64,000 nt of DNA from Silene latifolia (taxonomy: Eukaryota > Streptophyta > Magnoliopsida > Caryophyllales > Caryophyllaceae), in the NCBI RefSeq assembly GCF_048544455.1, contig NC_133532.1, positions 13,518,948-13,582,947 of the forward strand, written 5' to 3'. Of this stretch, positions 11,601 through 21,466 are shown in pieces. The notes under the pieces are model-generated. The model was given only the letters and a program-made list of their open reading frames with translations. It ran no database searches and was not told where the DNA came from. The position numbers and the translations under genes are program-made. The first letter of the stretch is position 1. Every line of letters starts with the position of its first letter.

Positions 11601-13194
11601 AAAGAGGAAATCAGTATTCCACAGGATGGGAGTGATCCACGTTGTCATCGGCGGGAACGAGAACGGTGAGTCCGCTAATGGGCACAAACGGCACCTAAAC
11701 GAGCTTTACCAAGCCATCAACTTTGTGCCCACCATAGCGACCCCCGCTCACACCGTCCCCGATATAACCATCGGAAGAAAAGACTACGAAGGAGTCGTAG
11801 CCTCACACAGCGACCCGCTGGTGGTCCACCTAGACATAGCCAACCACTTGGTGAAGAGGTGCCTAATTGATACAGGCGCCTATACCAACATCATGTTCAG
11901 GGAATGCTTTCTCAATCTCGGCCTGAAGATTGAGGACCTGAGCCCCTGCACCAACCCACTGTACAGCTTCTCCGGGGCCGGCCTGGTACCCCTGGGGTCT
12001 ATCAGACTGCCGGTGATGTTTGGCCAAGCCGATCTCGCCAATAATGTTTTATCTGAGTTCGTGGTTATCGACGGTTCGTCTGCCTACAACGTCCTCATAG
12101 GCCGAGTCACCTTGAGCGAGGCCGATATTGTAATGTGCATCCGGGCCCTGACATTGATGTATGTCTCGGACCGGGGGGAAGTGCAAAAGCTCGTCTCAAA
12201 GGACGAGAGGGACGAAGTTGTCAATGTCCAGATATCTGCCAGAGGGTGCAACATGCAGTCCCTCAAAGTGGCGAAAAAGTCAGAGAAATGGAAGAGCCCA
12301 TCCTTACGACAGGAGGGTGATCCGATGAGCACTAACCACGTCGGCGTGGTCGAAGGAGCCGAGACCGAGCAGATAGAGATTGACCCGGGGCGCACCGTAA
12401 CTATCGGTGTCGGCCTGGAGCCAAAGTTCAGAGCCAATCTCCTAGACCTGCTGAGGAAGAACAAAGACGTCTTCACGTACTCAGCCGCCGAGATGCCAGG
12501 CGTGAGCCGAGAGGTTATCGTTCACAAGCTGAACGTACTCCCCAACGCTCGCCCTGTGAAGCAGAAGATGAGGAACTCCTCGGCCGAGAAAGATGATGCC
12601 ATCAAGGCCGAGGTAGATAAGTTGTTAGAGGCGGGCTTTATCATGCCTTGTACTTACCCTGAGTGGCTAGCTAACGTTGTAATGGTGAAGAAGTCATCAG
12701 GGGGGTGGAGGATGTGTATTGATTTTACAAATCTTAATAAAGCATGGCCCAAAGATTGTTATCCCTTGCCTCGAATAGATAGCTTAATAGACGCAACGGC
12801 AGGCTACACTATGCCGTGCTCGCCGACGCCTTTTCGGGTACCATCGGTATTCATGGCCGAAGAAGACATGCCTAAGTGCGCATTCATCACCATACACGGC
12901 ACATACATGTACAAAATGATGCCGTTCGGTTTGAAAAACGCTGGCGCAACTTACACTAGGCTGGTGGACAAAGTGTTTCAAGACCAAAAAGGGCGAAATA
13001 TCGAGGCTTACGTCGACGATGCTATTGTAAAGAGCAAGTCTGACGGCGAGCACCTGGCCGACTTGAGCGAAACATTTTGTTCACTAAGTAAATACAAGAT
13101 GAAACTTAACCCAATGAAATGCAACTTCGGTGTCCGGGCCGGCAAGTTCCTCAGTGTGCTTGTCAGCGCCAGGGGAATTGACGCCAATCCATAG
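11437..13194 (+). pseudogene. Protease and reverse transcriptase of element 1
   Basis: One open frame of 585 codons covers the zinc knuckle, the aspartic protease (active site DTGAYTNIMF, DTG at 11869-11877) and most of RT, including CIDFTNLNKAWPKD, MPFGLKNAGATYTR and the catalytic YVDD box at 13009-13020. Two defects are visible. RT motif A, normally an Asp-Ala-Phe-Ser-Gly-Tyr-His block, is out of frame at 12811-12850, bracketed by small indels. The frame also ends in TAG at 13192-13194 just before a KIKAILDLPEP segment that continues the family pattern in the same frame. Confidence 0.9.
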
Positions 13195-13197
13195 AAA

Positions 13198-14595
13198 ATC
13201 AAAGCAATTCTAGACCTGCCGGAGCCGAGGAATCGCAAAGAGGTTATGATGGTGACCGGGAGGATGGCGGCTCTTGCCCGCTTTATCTCTCGGTCAGCCG
13301 ACAAGAGCACCCCATTCTTCAAAGTGTTGAAAGGGAATAAAGACTTTTGCTGGGGGGAGGAACAGAGCACAGCCTTTCGTGCAATCGAAAGCTCATCTAC
13401 AAACTCTCCCGACCCTGTCCGGACCGACTGGGGAAACTCTATCTCGTACTTAGCAGTTACCTCGGCCACGGTCGGTCGTAATCGTCGAGAGAAGAAAATA
13501 AGCAAAGAAGACCCAATCTACTTCATCGCCCACACATGTTGCCCGCCGAAAGAAATTACCCACTGATTGAAAAAGCAGCCTTTGCTGTCGTCGTTGCCGC
13601 AAGGAAACTAAAACCTTACTTCGACGCACATCCCATAACGGTCTTAACCGACCAGCCATTGGAGAAAGCATTGGAAAAATTTGAACAATCCGGTGTGCTC
13701 ATCAAATGGGCAAGAGAGCTATCCGGCTTCGGCATTCAATACAGGCCGAGGCCCTCGATAAAGGGGCAAGCACTTGCAGACTTCCTTGCCGAGTGCACAT
13801 ACCAAGAAGAATCACACCCTGGTGTATGGGAGGTATACACCGACGGGTCCTCCACGACGAACAGCTCAGAGCCGCATCCTTATCATCAGCTCAAACGGGG
13901 ACGAATTTGAGTACGCCTTGAAGTTTACCTTCTCGGCCTCAAACAACGAATCCGAATACGAGGCGGTGATAACCGGAGTCGAGTTAGCTAGAGCAGCCGG
14001 GGCAGAACACATTGTGTTGAAGACAGACTCACTATTGGTTACTAACCAAGTCAGAGGAGAGTTTGAGGCTCGAGACGACGGGATGGTAAGGTACCTGGAA
14101 AAGGTAAAAGCTGACACAGCAAAATTAAAATCTTTCCAAATCCAATGCATCCCCAGGTCCGAGAACAACCGAGCCGACGCTCTCTCAAAACTCGCCAGTT
14201 CAACCATCAAGAATGTCGGTCGAACGTCTTTGGTGGATATCGGGAATGCTAAAAGCATCACCGAGACCGTTGGCATGGTGGGCGACATAGAAGCCGAGAC
14301 GACGTGGATGACTCCGATAATGAAGTACAAGCTTACAAAAGAGTTGCCGGAGAACCGCAGTCTCTCCCAAAAGATAAAAAGGATCGCCGCAAGGTACCTG
14401 GTGTTCGAAGGGGAACTATACAGAAGGTCTGTGATAAGACCACTTTTGAAATGTGTCGGCCCAGCCGACGCGGAGCTCATTCTGACAGAGATTCACGAAG
14501 GCATCTGCGGACACCACATGGGGGCAAGAACGTTAGCCCACAAAGCTCTCCGATCCGGCTACTACGGCCTACCATCTTTGGAAGATTCGAACTAA
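13198..14595 (+). pseudogene. RT connection and RNase H domains of element 1, frameshifted
   Basis: After the TAG at 13192 the same frame continues to 13566, then coding passes to a second frame (13536-13910, APPLIEKAAFAV-like and DQPLEKALEKFEQSG), then to a third (13840-14595). RNase H residues are all present but in two frames: YTDGSS (Asp at 13842-13844), then the ESEYEA glutamate, the LKTDSLL aspartate and the NRADALSKL aspartate. The last frame ends with the first half of the integrase zinc finger, HEGICGHHMGARTLAHKAL. At least two frameshifts separate parts of what should be one polyprotein. Confidence 0.85.
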
Positions 14596-15538
14596 GACCA
14601 AAAAGTGCAAGAACTGTCAGATGCATGCTCCGGTGATACATGCACCTTCCCGAGACCTGCAACCAGTACTCAGTCCGTTACCATTTGCACAATAGGGTAT
14701 GGATTTACTGGGGCCATTTCCGACGGCCTCCGGAGGAAGAAAGTACCTAATTGTCGCCGTTGACTACTTCACCAAATGGGTCGAAGCTGTCGCAGTACCT
14801 GCCAAGACCACGGCGGCCGTAAGAAAGGTAATCTGGGAGAACATCATAACTCGTTTTGGGTTACCCCAAGTCATGGTATTTGACCACGGCCGAGAGTTTT
14901 GGAGTGACTTGGTGATGAACTGGCTAGAAGAGCTCGGTATCAAGTTCGCATACTCCTCCGTCTGCCACCCTCAGAGTAACGGGCAGGCGGAGGCAGCTAA
15001 CAAGACAATTTTGAACGGATTGAAAAAGAAGGTTGAAGATCTAAAAGAAAGATGGGCTGATGAACTACCCGGCGTCCTATGGTCACTACGAACCACGGAG
15101 AAAGAAGCAACGGGGTACAGTCCATTCCACCTTGTCTATGGGTCTGGGGCCGTCCTGCCAATTGAAGCAACGGTGCCGACATTCAGAACGCAAACATTTA
15201 ACCCAGTCCAAAATGAGGAAGGCCTGAGAGCCTCCCTAGACCTGGTTGAAGAAAGTCGAGATACGGCACGGCTCAACTTGGCCGTTTACCAAAATAGAAT
15301 GAGAAGAGCATACAACCGAAGGGTCCACAAAAGGGACTTAAAAGTAGGAGATCTAGTCCTAAGAAAGTCGGCCGCCACCAACAAAGGAAACATCCATGGC
15401 AAAATGACGGCCAACTGGGAAGGACCCTACAAAGTGGTTGAGGAAATGAGGCCGGGTACATACCGGCTAACCGACATGGAGGGAGTGCCTCTAATGAGCC
15501 ACGGAACACGAGACAACCTCGTAAAATACTTCATATAG
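14596..15538 (+). pseudogene. Integrase of element 1
   Basis: A CKNCQ segment near 14610, the second half of the HHCC finger, is followed by a premature TAG at 14693-14695 and then an open frame of 279 codons from 14699. The catalytic triad is visible: Asp in MDLLGPFP, Asp in VMVFDHGREFW, and Glu in SNGQAEAANKTI. The C-terminal region (LKVGDLVLRK, NWEGPYKV, GTYRL) matches the usual Gypsy integrase tail. The domain joins viral-type DNA ends to the host chromosome. As it stands it lacks an in-frame link to the rest of pol. Confidence 0.9.
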
Positions 15539-16400
15539 CGGCGGAGGTGTCCGAGACCGTTGTGGGCACCCCAATGCATGATTATTTCTAATGAAGAGTG
15601 TTCCAAGTTTTCCATCAAAATGGAGTGTCCCTCCCATAATCCTACAAAAGAAGACATATGTACACAGCAGACAGCGCCAAAACCTCGATCACCTCGGCCG
15701 CTAACCGGGAGTGACGGGGGAACGAGCCAAAATGCTAACATATATACAACAAAGAATCAAAACGTTAACTCGGTTGCCCGGCCAAAGCCGGGAAGAAACG
15801 AGGGAACCACGACTTGCCCTCGGCTAATTAAGACCGAGCTTAAGAACGTATAAGTACCGTTGAGACGCAAATCTGACACCTCGGCAAATTAAGACCGGGC
15901 GTGGACGAGGACGCGATCAATAATCGTCTATAGATACGAACGCTGTCGCGCCGTAACCCCGATTCCCTCGGCCAAGGCCGGGAAGCAACGGGGACACAAC
16001 GACCGATACGCTAACATGTTCACAGCGGCGGTTGGGACACGCAAATCTGACCGCCTCGGGCGGTGGAGGAAGCGACCGACATGCCAACATGTTTAAAAAC
16101 GTTAAGTACAGTTGAGATACGCATTCTAACTGCCCCGGCAAAGCCGAAGGTAGAAACAGAAAAGAAGCGCTCAATTAATAACGTAAGAAGACAACTCAGA
16201 CAAAAATGAGAAAAAGACCTCGGCCAAGCCAGAGGTAAAGTAAACAAACTCTTATTAAATGTTTACAGGTTACAAGGAAGAAGTCGACGGCCGTCCCCAT
16301 AGGGATAGCCTAAACACTACCTACCAAAGTTTATAAAAAAGAAGTAACAGCAAAAGGGTACAGACATAAAACTTTGAAGTGCCAAAAGATGGCAGGGAGA
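15539..16400. repeat. Spacer with degenerate repeats, element 1
   Basis: No coding region is seen. Three loosely similar blocks occur near 15841, 16012 and 16091, sharing GTTGAGACGCAAATCTGAC-like sequence and CTCGGC(C)AA(A)GCCG. This is where element 2 carries its large tandem array, so the two copies hold different repeat content at the same map position. Confidence 0.6.
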
Positions 16401-16478
16401 AAAGGCTCAATAGTTGGCCCCCAAACAGCTAAAGCTATCCGAGATGCCGGGTGAGTCTGGTAACGGCCGCTCGTCTCC

Positions 16479-19025
16479 CTATGCCTGTTGCTGCTCACCA
16501 CTGGCAGCCGCAGCAGCATCATCTTTGATAGGCGACCCAGAAGGAGATCCGGCAGCTTCGCGTACCCTTGCCTTCTCGGCCTCTTCTTTGGCCTCCTTCG
16601 CCTTGGCATCCCGGGCCGCCTTCTCCGCAGCCTCCTCCTCCTCCTCCTCCTTCTTCACCTTTGCCTCCTTAGCGGCCTTCGCCTCCGCGGCCTTCTCCTT
16701 AGCATCAAGCTTGTCATCAAGCAGCTCGTCAAATCTCTTCCACGGGAAGGAGCCTTCAGGAAAGAGCTCCCCGATCACTTCCCTGGCGGCTTCTTCGGCC
16801 AGGTCCCGGTATTGGGCGCACATGTTAGGAAGAATGACGCTTTGGAGCGTCTCAATGTCCAACTCCCTCTGGGCGATGATAGCCTTCTTATTCCGAAGCG
16901 CCTTCCCCTGGGCCTTAAACATGGACTTCCATTCGTCCCTCTTCTCAGCAGTGAAGTTGGCGACAGCCTGAAACTTGTTACGCTCCTCCAGCAGCTTAGC
17001 AGCTTTAGCCCCCGCAGCCTAAACCTTGGCTCTCTCAGCAAGGACTGCCTTTTCAGCGTCCTCCCTAAGTTTTCGCTCAGCAAGGACCGCCTTTTCAGCC
17101 TCAGCCTTGGCCCTCTCAGCTTCCTTCTTCGCAGCAGCGAGCTCAAGCCTGAGCCGCTCAAGCTGTGGGGCAACTTCAGCCATGACCTTTTCTTGCTCCA
17201 CAATATGAGCACCGGCCACATCAGCCCACTTCGCCAGCATCCTGGACAAACTTAGGCCCTCCGACCTAATCTGGGCGGGGGTAGGCTTCGGGAAGGAGGA
17301 GACGACGGTGGCATCTTTGCCACCCGTCTGCGCAGTCGCTTCTCGACGCCGTTCAACAAAGTGTGTCCGGAGACGGCGGCGGTTGATTTACAAAAATTCA
17401 ATCAAATCATCCATGTCAACATTCATGGACATACCGTAGAGCTTTGTCATCGAGAACGCCTAATGAACCGGCTAAGTCCGAGCCACAGGTTAGATCTGTG
17501 CACGTGCTTGGCCTTCTTGGGCGGAGGACCCATTTCTTTCGGCCTCGCGCGATAGACGAGCAGCAGCAGCAGCAGCTAGTCAGATCTCTTTTCTCTTGCG
17601 TAAGAGAGGAGATTCCTCTGCCAAGGTGACCTCCTCCTCGGTAATATCGACGATCTCCACAGTCTCCTTTTGGACTGCGGGGATTGGAGGTGGAACTGAA
17701 GTTGACGCCGTCGCCATCGAAGACATTGCTTTTCGCTTTCGGCGCGGTATGTTACCGGCAACTTTCGCCTGGGCCGCCGTCACATCTAGGACCTTCAACT
17801 GCTGGTCCATGAGGTTGTTTGGCGCCGGTCTGCGATCACGTGTATCGGCCTTCGGATGCATCTCAACAACGTTCTTGTCTTTGTCAAGTCCCATCTTCTT
17901 GAGGACTTCCTCGCATGCATCCGGGCCAAAAACAGTGCGTAAAAAGAAACGAAGCAAGAGTTAAATAAAAGAAATAAATCAAGGTTCAAAAACAGAAACA
18001 TTAAAAGCATATATGGGCCTCACACCGACCCCACTCACCCTGTGCTAGGGCCGGTATGAGGCCGACGTGGCAGAGCGGCTCATCTTGAAGAATGATCTGC
18101 GTCGGGAGGCATCCATCCCTTCGGCGACCCATCCTTCTCAGTCTCAAACAACTTCATTGCCCGCCGTTCGTCCGCATTAAGAGGGACCTTCAAGGCGTCC
18201 ATCTTAAGCTTGCCCCGGGAGACATATTTCTCACGCTCCCCTTTGCTCCCGCACCGCAAATTGACTTGGTGCTGGAAGGACCGAGGCAGTGGATAATCCC
18301 CTGGAACCTCAACGTACACCCACCGTGTCTTCCAGTCCTTGCAGGAAGTAAGCTTAGAGACGGTGATATAACCTGGCTCATCAGATGCTATACCACCCCC
18401 GCCACCTTGGACATTTGGCCGAAGGTGATGAAGCCGGCGGAATAGGTTCACCGTTGGGCCTCCCCTTAAATCGGCATAGCCACACAAAGCCAACAAGCGT
18501 CCCGATGGCCAACGGATGCAATGCGCCACAGCGACGTTGATTGCCTTAATTATGTTAAAGAACGTATGCATTGAGAGGAAACCGGAGCCCATACTCCGGT
18601 GTCTTATGTATACACCGATACAACCCGGGGGAGGGCAATGACGGCCCGACCCTCTCTAGGAATAACAATCTTATACTCCCTGCCGAAGGAGAAATGATGT
18701 TCGAAAAAGTCGGACCGTAACAATCGGCGAACTTATGGGTCCAAGCACGATCAGGGCCGATCTTACAGGCGTCGCCGTGGTCCAGGATTTGCGGCCTCTC
18801 CTCATCAGGATGAGTTCTTTCCTCATCATCACCGTCATCATCACCGTCATCATCACCATCGTCATCATCCGAGAAACCATCCAAATACTGATCATCAACC
18901 TCAGGAGAAGGAGACCTAGGGCCCCCAGACCTTATCGGGATGGCGGCCAGTGCCTCCTCCTCATCGAGGCGCGACGGGGAACCCCCCGGCGCAGGATTAC
19001 TAGGACCGGCATCAGCAGAAGACAT
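16479..19025 (-). pseudogene. Antisense gene of element 1 (gypsy-type transposon domain plus coiled coil)
   Basis: It reads against gag-pol, starting MSSADAGPSNPAPGG at 19025. An acidic DDDDGDDDGDD tract follows, then a region that resembles the Pfam 'putative gypsy type transposon' family (PF04195, from memory): EYGLRFPLNAY near 18590, then FFNIIKAINVAVAHC and GGPTVNLFRRLHHL. Further on are VLKKMGLDKDKNVVEMHPKAD (about 17880) and a Lys/Glu/Ala-rich coiled coil (16500-17240) ending GEQQQA. Frame breaks occur near 18570, between 17580 and 17250, and near 16990-17010. The intron donor GTGAGT is present at 18038 but no AG is found at the expected acceptor near 17935. The function of this protein class is unknown to me. 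Confidence 0.8.
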
Positions 19026-19205
19026 GTTCACAACAAAAACTTAACAAGTAAAAGTTGGAAAATTTGTTTGTTTACCTTGGGAAAAGTGTTACGCCGAGTA
19101 ACGCTTCGAAGACTAGAGAGAGGTTTCGTCAAAGAAAACTAAGCGAAAAGAAGAAAATTTTTGAGAGAATGAATTTGGAAGGCCAAATTCAGGGGCTAAC
19201 TGCCC

Positions 19206-19213
19206 TATTTATA
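19206..19213 (-). promoter_or_regulatory. TATA box of the antisense gene, element 1
   Basis: CTATAAATAG on the minus strand lies about 180 bp upstream of the antisense start codon. The identical box sits 169 bp upstream of the same start in element 2 (56365-56372), with GGCCAATTTT or CCAAATTC sequence between. Conservation in two diverged elements suggests a dedicated promoter. Confidence 0.65.
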
Positions 19214-19675
19214 GGGCAAAGCCCACTCAATCCGACCAATCAGGGCAAAGCCCATGAAGCGTCAACCAATCAACAACGAGACGCGTGTCAAGCATGCAAC
19301 CACAGAATGTCAATCGTCACAACAGTTACCAAACTTCTTTGACACGCTATTTGGCGGAATGCCAAACGACGCATCTTCTTCAACACGCTCCTTGTTATCT
19401 ACTTGCCAAACGGCCCGCTGATCAACCAAGCTTGGCAAAGACCTACTGGAGCAATCAAAGCATCCAAGACTCTCAACCTTGGACCCGCCGGCCGAGACAT
19501 CTTCTTTTCCACATTTGGTGTCCATTACACATCCATGTGGAGGGGGGATATGGTACGGCCTGAACAGAAGCAAGCCGAGGAAGAGGAAACCGGGGAAGAA
19601 TTTTCAACTTGCGCAGAATACGCTCAACACTCATCGAAGGTCCATACCACGGCATAGACTACGCTGGGGGCAAAT

Positions 19676-20254
19676 TGATGGGGCATATTCTGCACCCCCT
19701 GACCGAGTCAACATATTGAGTAAGGTCAAGGATCAAGAGACAGCAAGTCAACATGTTAGACCGCCTAACCGACGCAGCCTGTCGGCCGGTCACTTGGGTC
19801 CCGGCTGAGTCATCAGCCGGCCGGGAGACATATCCGCGTACTCATATCCAAGACCCCTCGGCATGGAGTCTAGGCTGCCATGGGCCCCTCGGCCGAGGGT
19901 AGAAACGTCTTTCCACCTGCTAGCCACTTGGCCACTACGTGACAAAAGGTGAAAGTTTATAAATACTCCACTTCTCTCATTGAGAAGGGGATCCACAATC
20001 TAACCTAAAACTCACTATTCATCTGGTATAAACTCCCTTATCTCTCTACAATATACTTTGTCAAGTAACATACAACTTAATCCCTTTAAGTTCACTGACT
20101 TGAGCGTCGGAGTGAGTACGCTCGGTGCAAAGCCGAGCCCTCAGTTTGTTCATCGTTTCAGGAGAGACCGAGAGGAAGAGCCAAGACAAGGAAGGACATC
20201 CATTCACCAAGCTTACGTGGTAAACAATACTGCTCTGGAATTACACCCGGAACA
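19676..20254 (+). repeat. 3' LTR of element 1
   Basis: It starts TGATGGGGCATATTC just after the short purine-rich tract GCTGGGGGCAAAT and ends CACCCGGAACA. The duplicated target GATGA follows. It is 579 bp and nearly identical to the 5' LTR. Confidence 0.95.
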
Positions 20255-20259
20255 GATGA

Positions 20260-21466
20260 AAATTAGAGTTAATGTGGTTTTCTTGAAAACCGTGAAAAGT
20301 TAAATGGGTAAAATTGATTGGATTGGATTTGATTTGAGGGAGGCAGAGAGTAATACGTCAACATCTCATTTGAAATTATAACCGTTTAATAGTTGAATCA
20401 GGATTGTTAAAAGAAAATGGTAAGGGAAAGAACGGAAAAAGATGTCATTTCCCTATTAAATATAAGAATATTAAAATATACGATTACGTAATATAATTTC
20501 TTTTTATTCTAGCCTCTGTCCAAAATTATTGGGTAATATAGATTATGGAGGGTATTATTCATACTAAATCAAATCAAATTGAGATTCTTTAAAAGTTCAA
20601 AAAGTCTGCATGGGTAAGGTTTGAACATACTATTTTCAACTCATGCATGCAAAAGAAAAATAATTGGTCTTGCTTTAGACATGTCATTTTGATTTGAAGC
20701 AATAGGACGAAATTTTATATCATACGGCCACATATATGACTACATCTATACCATTGTGGTTACATTTAATCAAAAAATGGCCACATATATGACTAACATA
20801 CGGAGTACAATAATTAACCCGATTAACTCACTTTTTGTGATAAGAGAAGTTGGTCCATGGGGCTAATTCATACCACAAATTCTCATTTGAGACGGGTATA
20901 TCCATAAAAAGATAAAACAAAAGCAAAATATCTAGGGAATAACATTCTGTTTTGTCTTATATATCCATGTGGATAGTATTTGACCCGTCACAAGTTTGTG
21001 ACGGATATGCCCGTCACAAGAAAGACTTGCTGAATTCATACGGAGTATGAAATAGAGGGAGTCGTCATCCACGTTTGAAATCTCCCTCATAAGAAAAGAC
21101 AATAGATAACTATCTATTGGAACAGACGGCTAGCGTCTTCATGTTACTTGTGGAGTTGTGGTTAAGAATTCTGGCATCAATATGGAGTTTATGCCTATTG
21201 CAAAATTACAAAACTCTTCTCCTTTCAAACAGCCTAACCGATATAACGGCTAAAAAGACCGTGAACAATTTTATTATACAAGTACAATAATTAACTACAT
21301 AATAATCCGATTAACCATGGATAAATAGTTAAACCATGGCATAAATAAGAACTAATACGGTACAAGGTTGCAATCAACCTCGGTTAGGTGCATGAAAGCT
21401 TTTTCTCGAACAGATTAGATAATACGGAGTATTAGATTAGATTAGATAGGATCGATTGCAAAGGTC
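20260..21466. other. AT-rich region downstream of GH3
   Basis: I see no gene. The stretch contains the MITE at 20874-21032 and otherwise AT-rich single-copy-looking DNA. Any GH3 3' untranslated region would lie in the last few hundred bases on the minus strand, but I cannot place its end. Confidence 0.5.
20874..21032. mobile_element. MULE-like MITE, 159 bp
   Basis: The element is in reverse orientation relative to the 3150 copy. It begins CACAAATTCTCATTTGAGAC and ends CCCGTCACAAGAAAGACTTGCTG. A perfect 9-bp duplication AATTCATAC flanks it (20865-20873 and 21033-21041). It is an internally shortened variant of the same family. Confidence 0.88.

Larger units (their letters stand above)
9420..20254 (+). 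mobile_element. Complete Ty3/Gypsy Tat-lineage (Retand-like) LTR retrotransposon, element 1
   Basis: The 10,835-bp element is bounded by direct LTRs of 582 and 579 bp and by a perfect 5-bp target duplication GATGA (9415-9419 and 20255-20259). Order inside: LTR, primer-binding site, gag, protease, RT, RNase H, integrase, a non-coding spacer with degenerate repeats, an antisense gene on the minus strand, a short purine-rich tract, LTR. The gene order and the antisense gene with a gypsy-type transposon domain fit the Tat lineage, in particular Retand. The LTRs differ at only about ten sites by eye, so insertion is fairly recent, yet gag and pol carry stops and frameshifts. It sits between WEE1 and GH3. 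Confidence 0.95.

Noticed and set aside
16488..17255. Plus-strand 255-codon open frame rich in Leu, Ser and Arg
   Set aside because: It is the mirror of the Lys/Glu/Ala-rich coiled coil of the antisense gene. The plus-strand translation has no family features.
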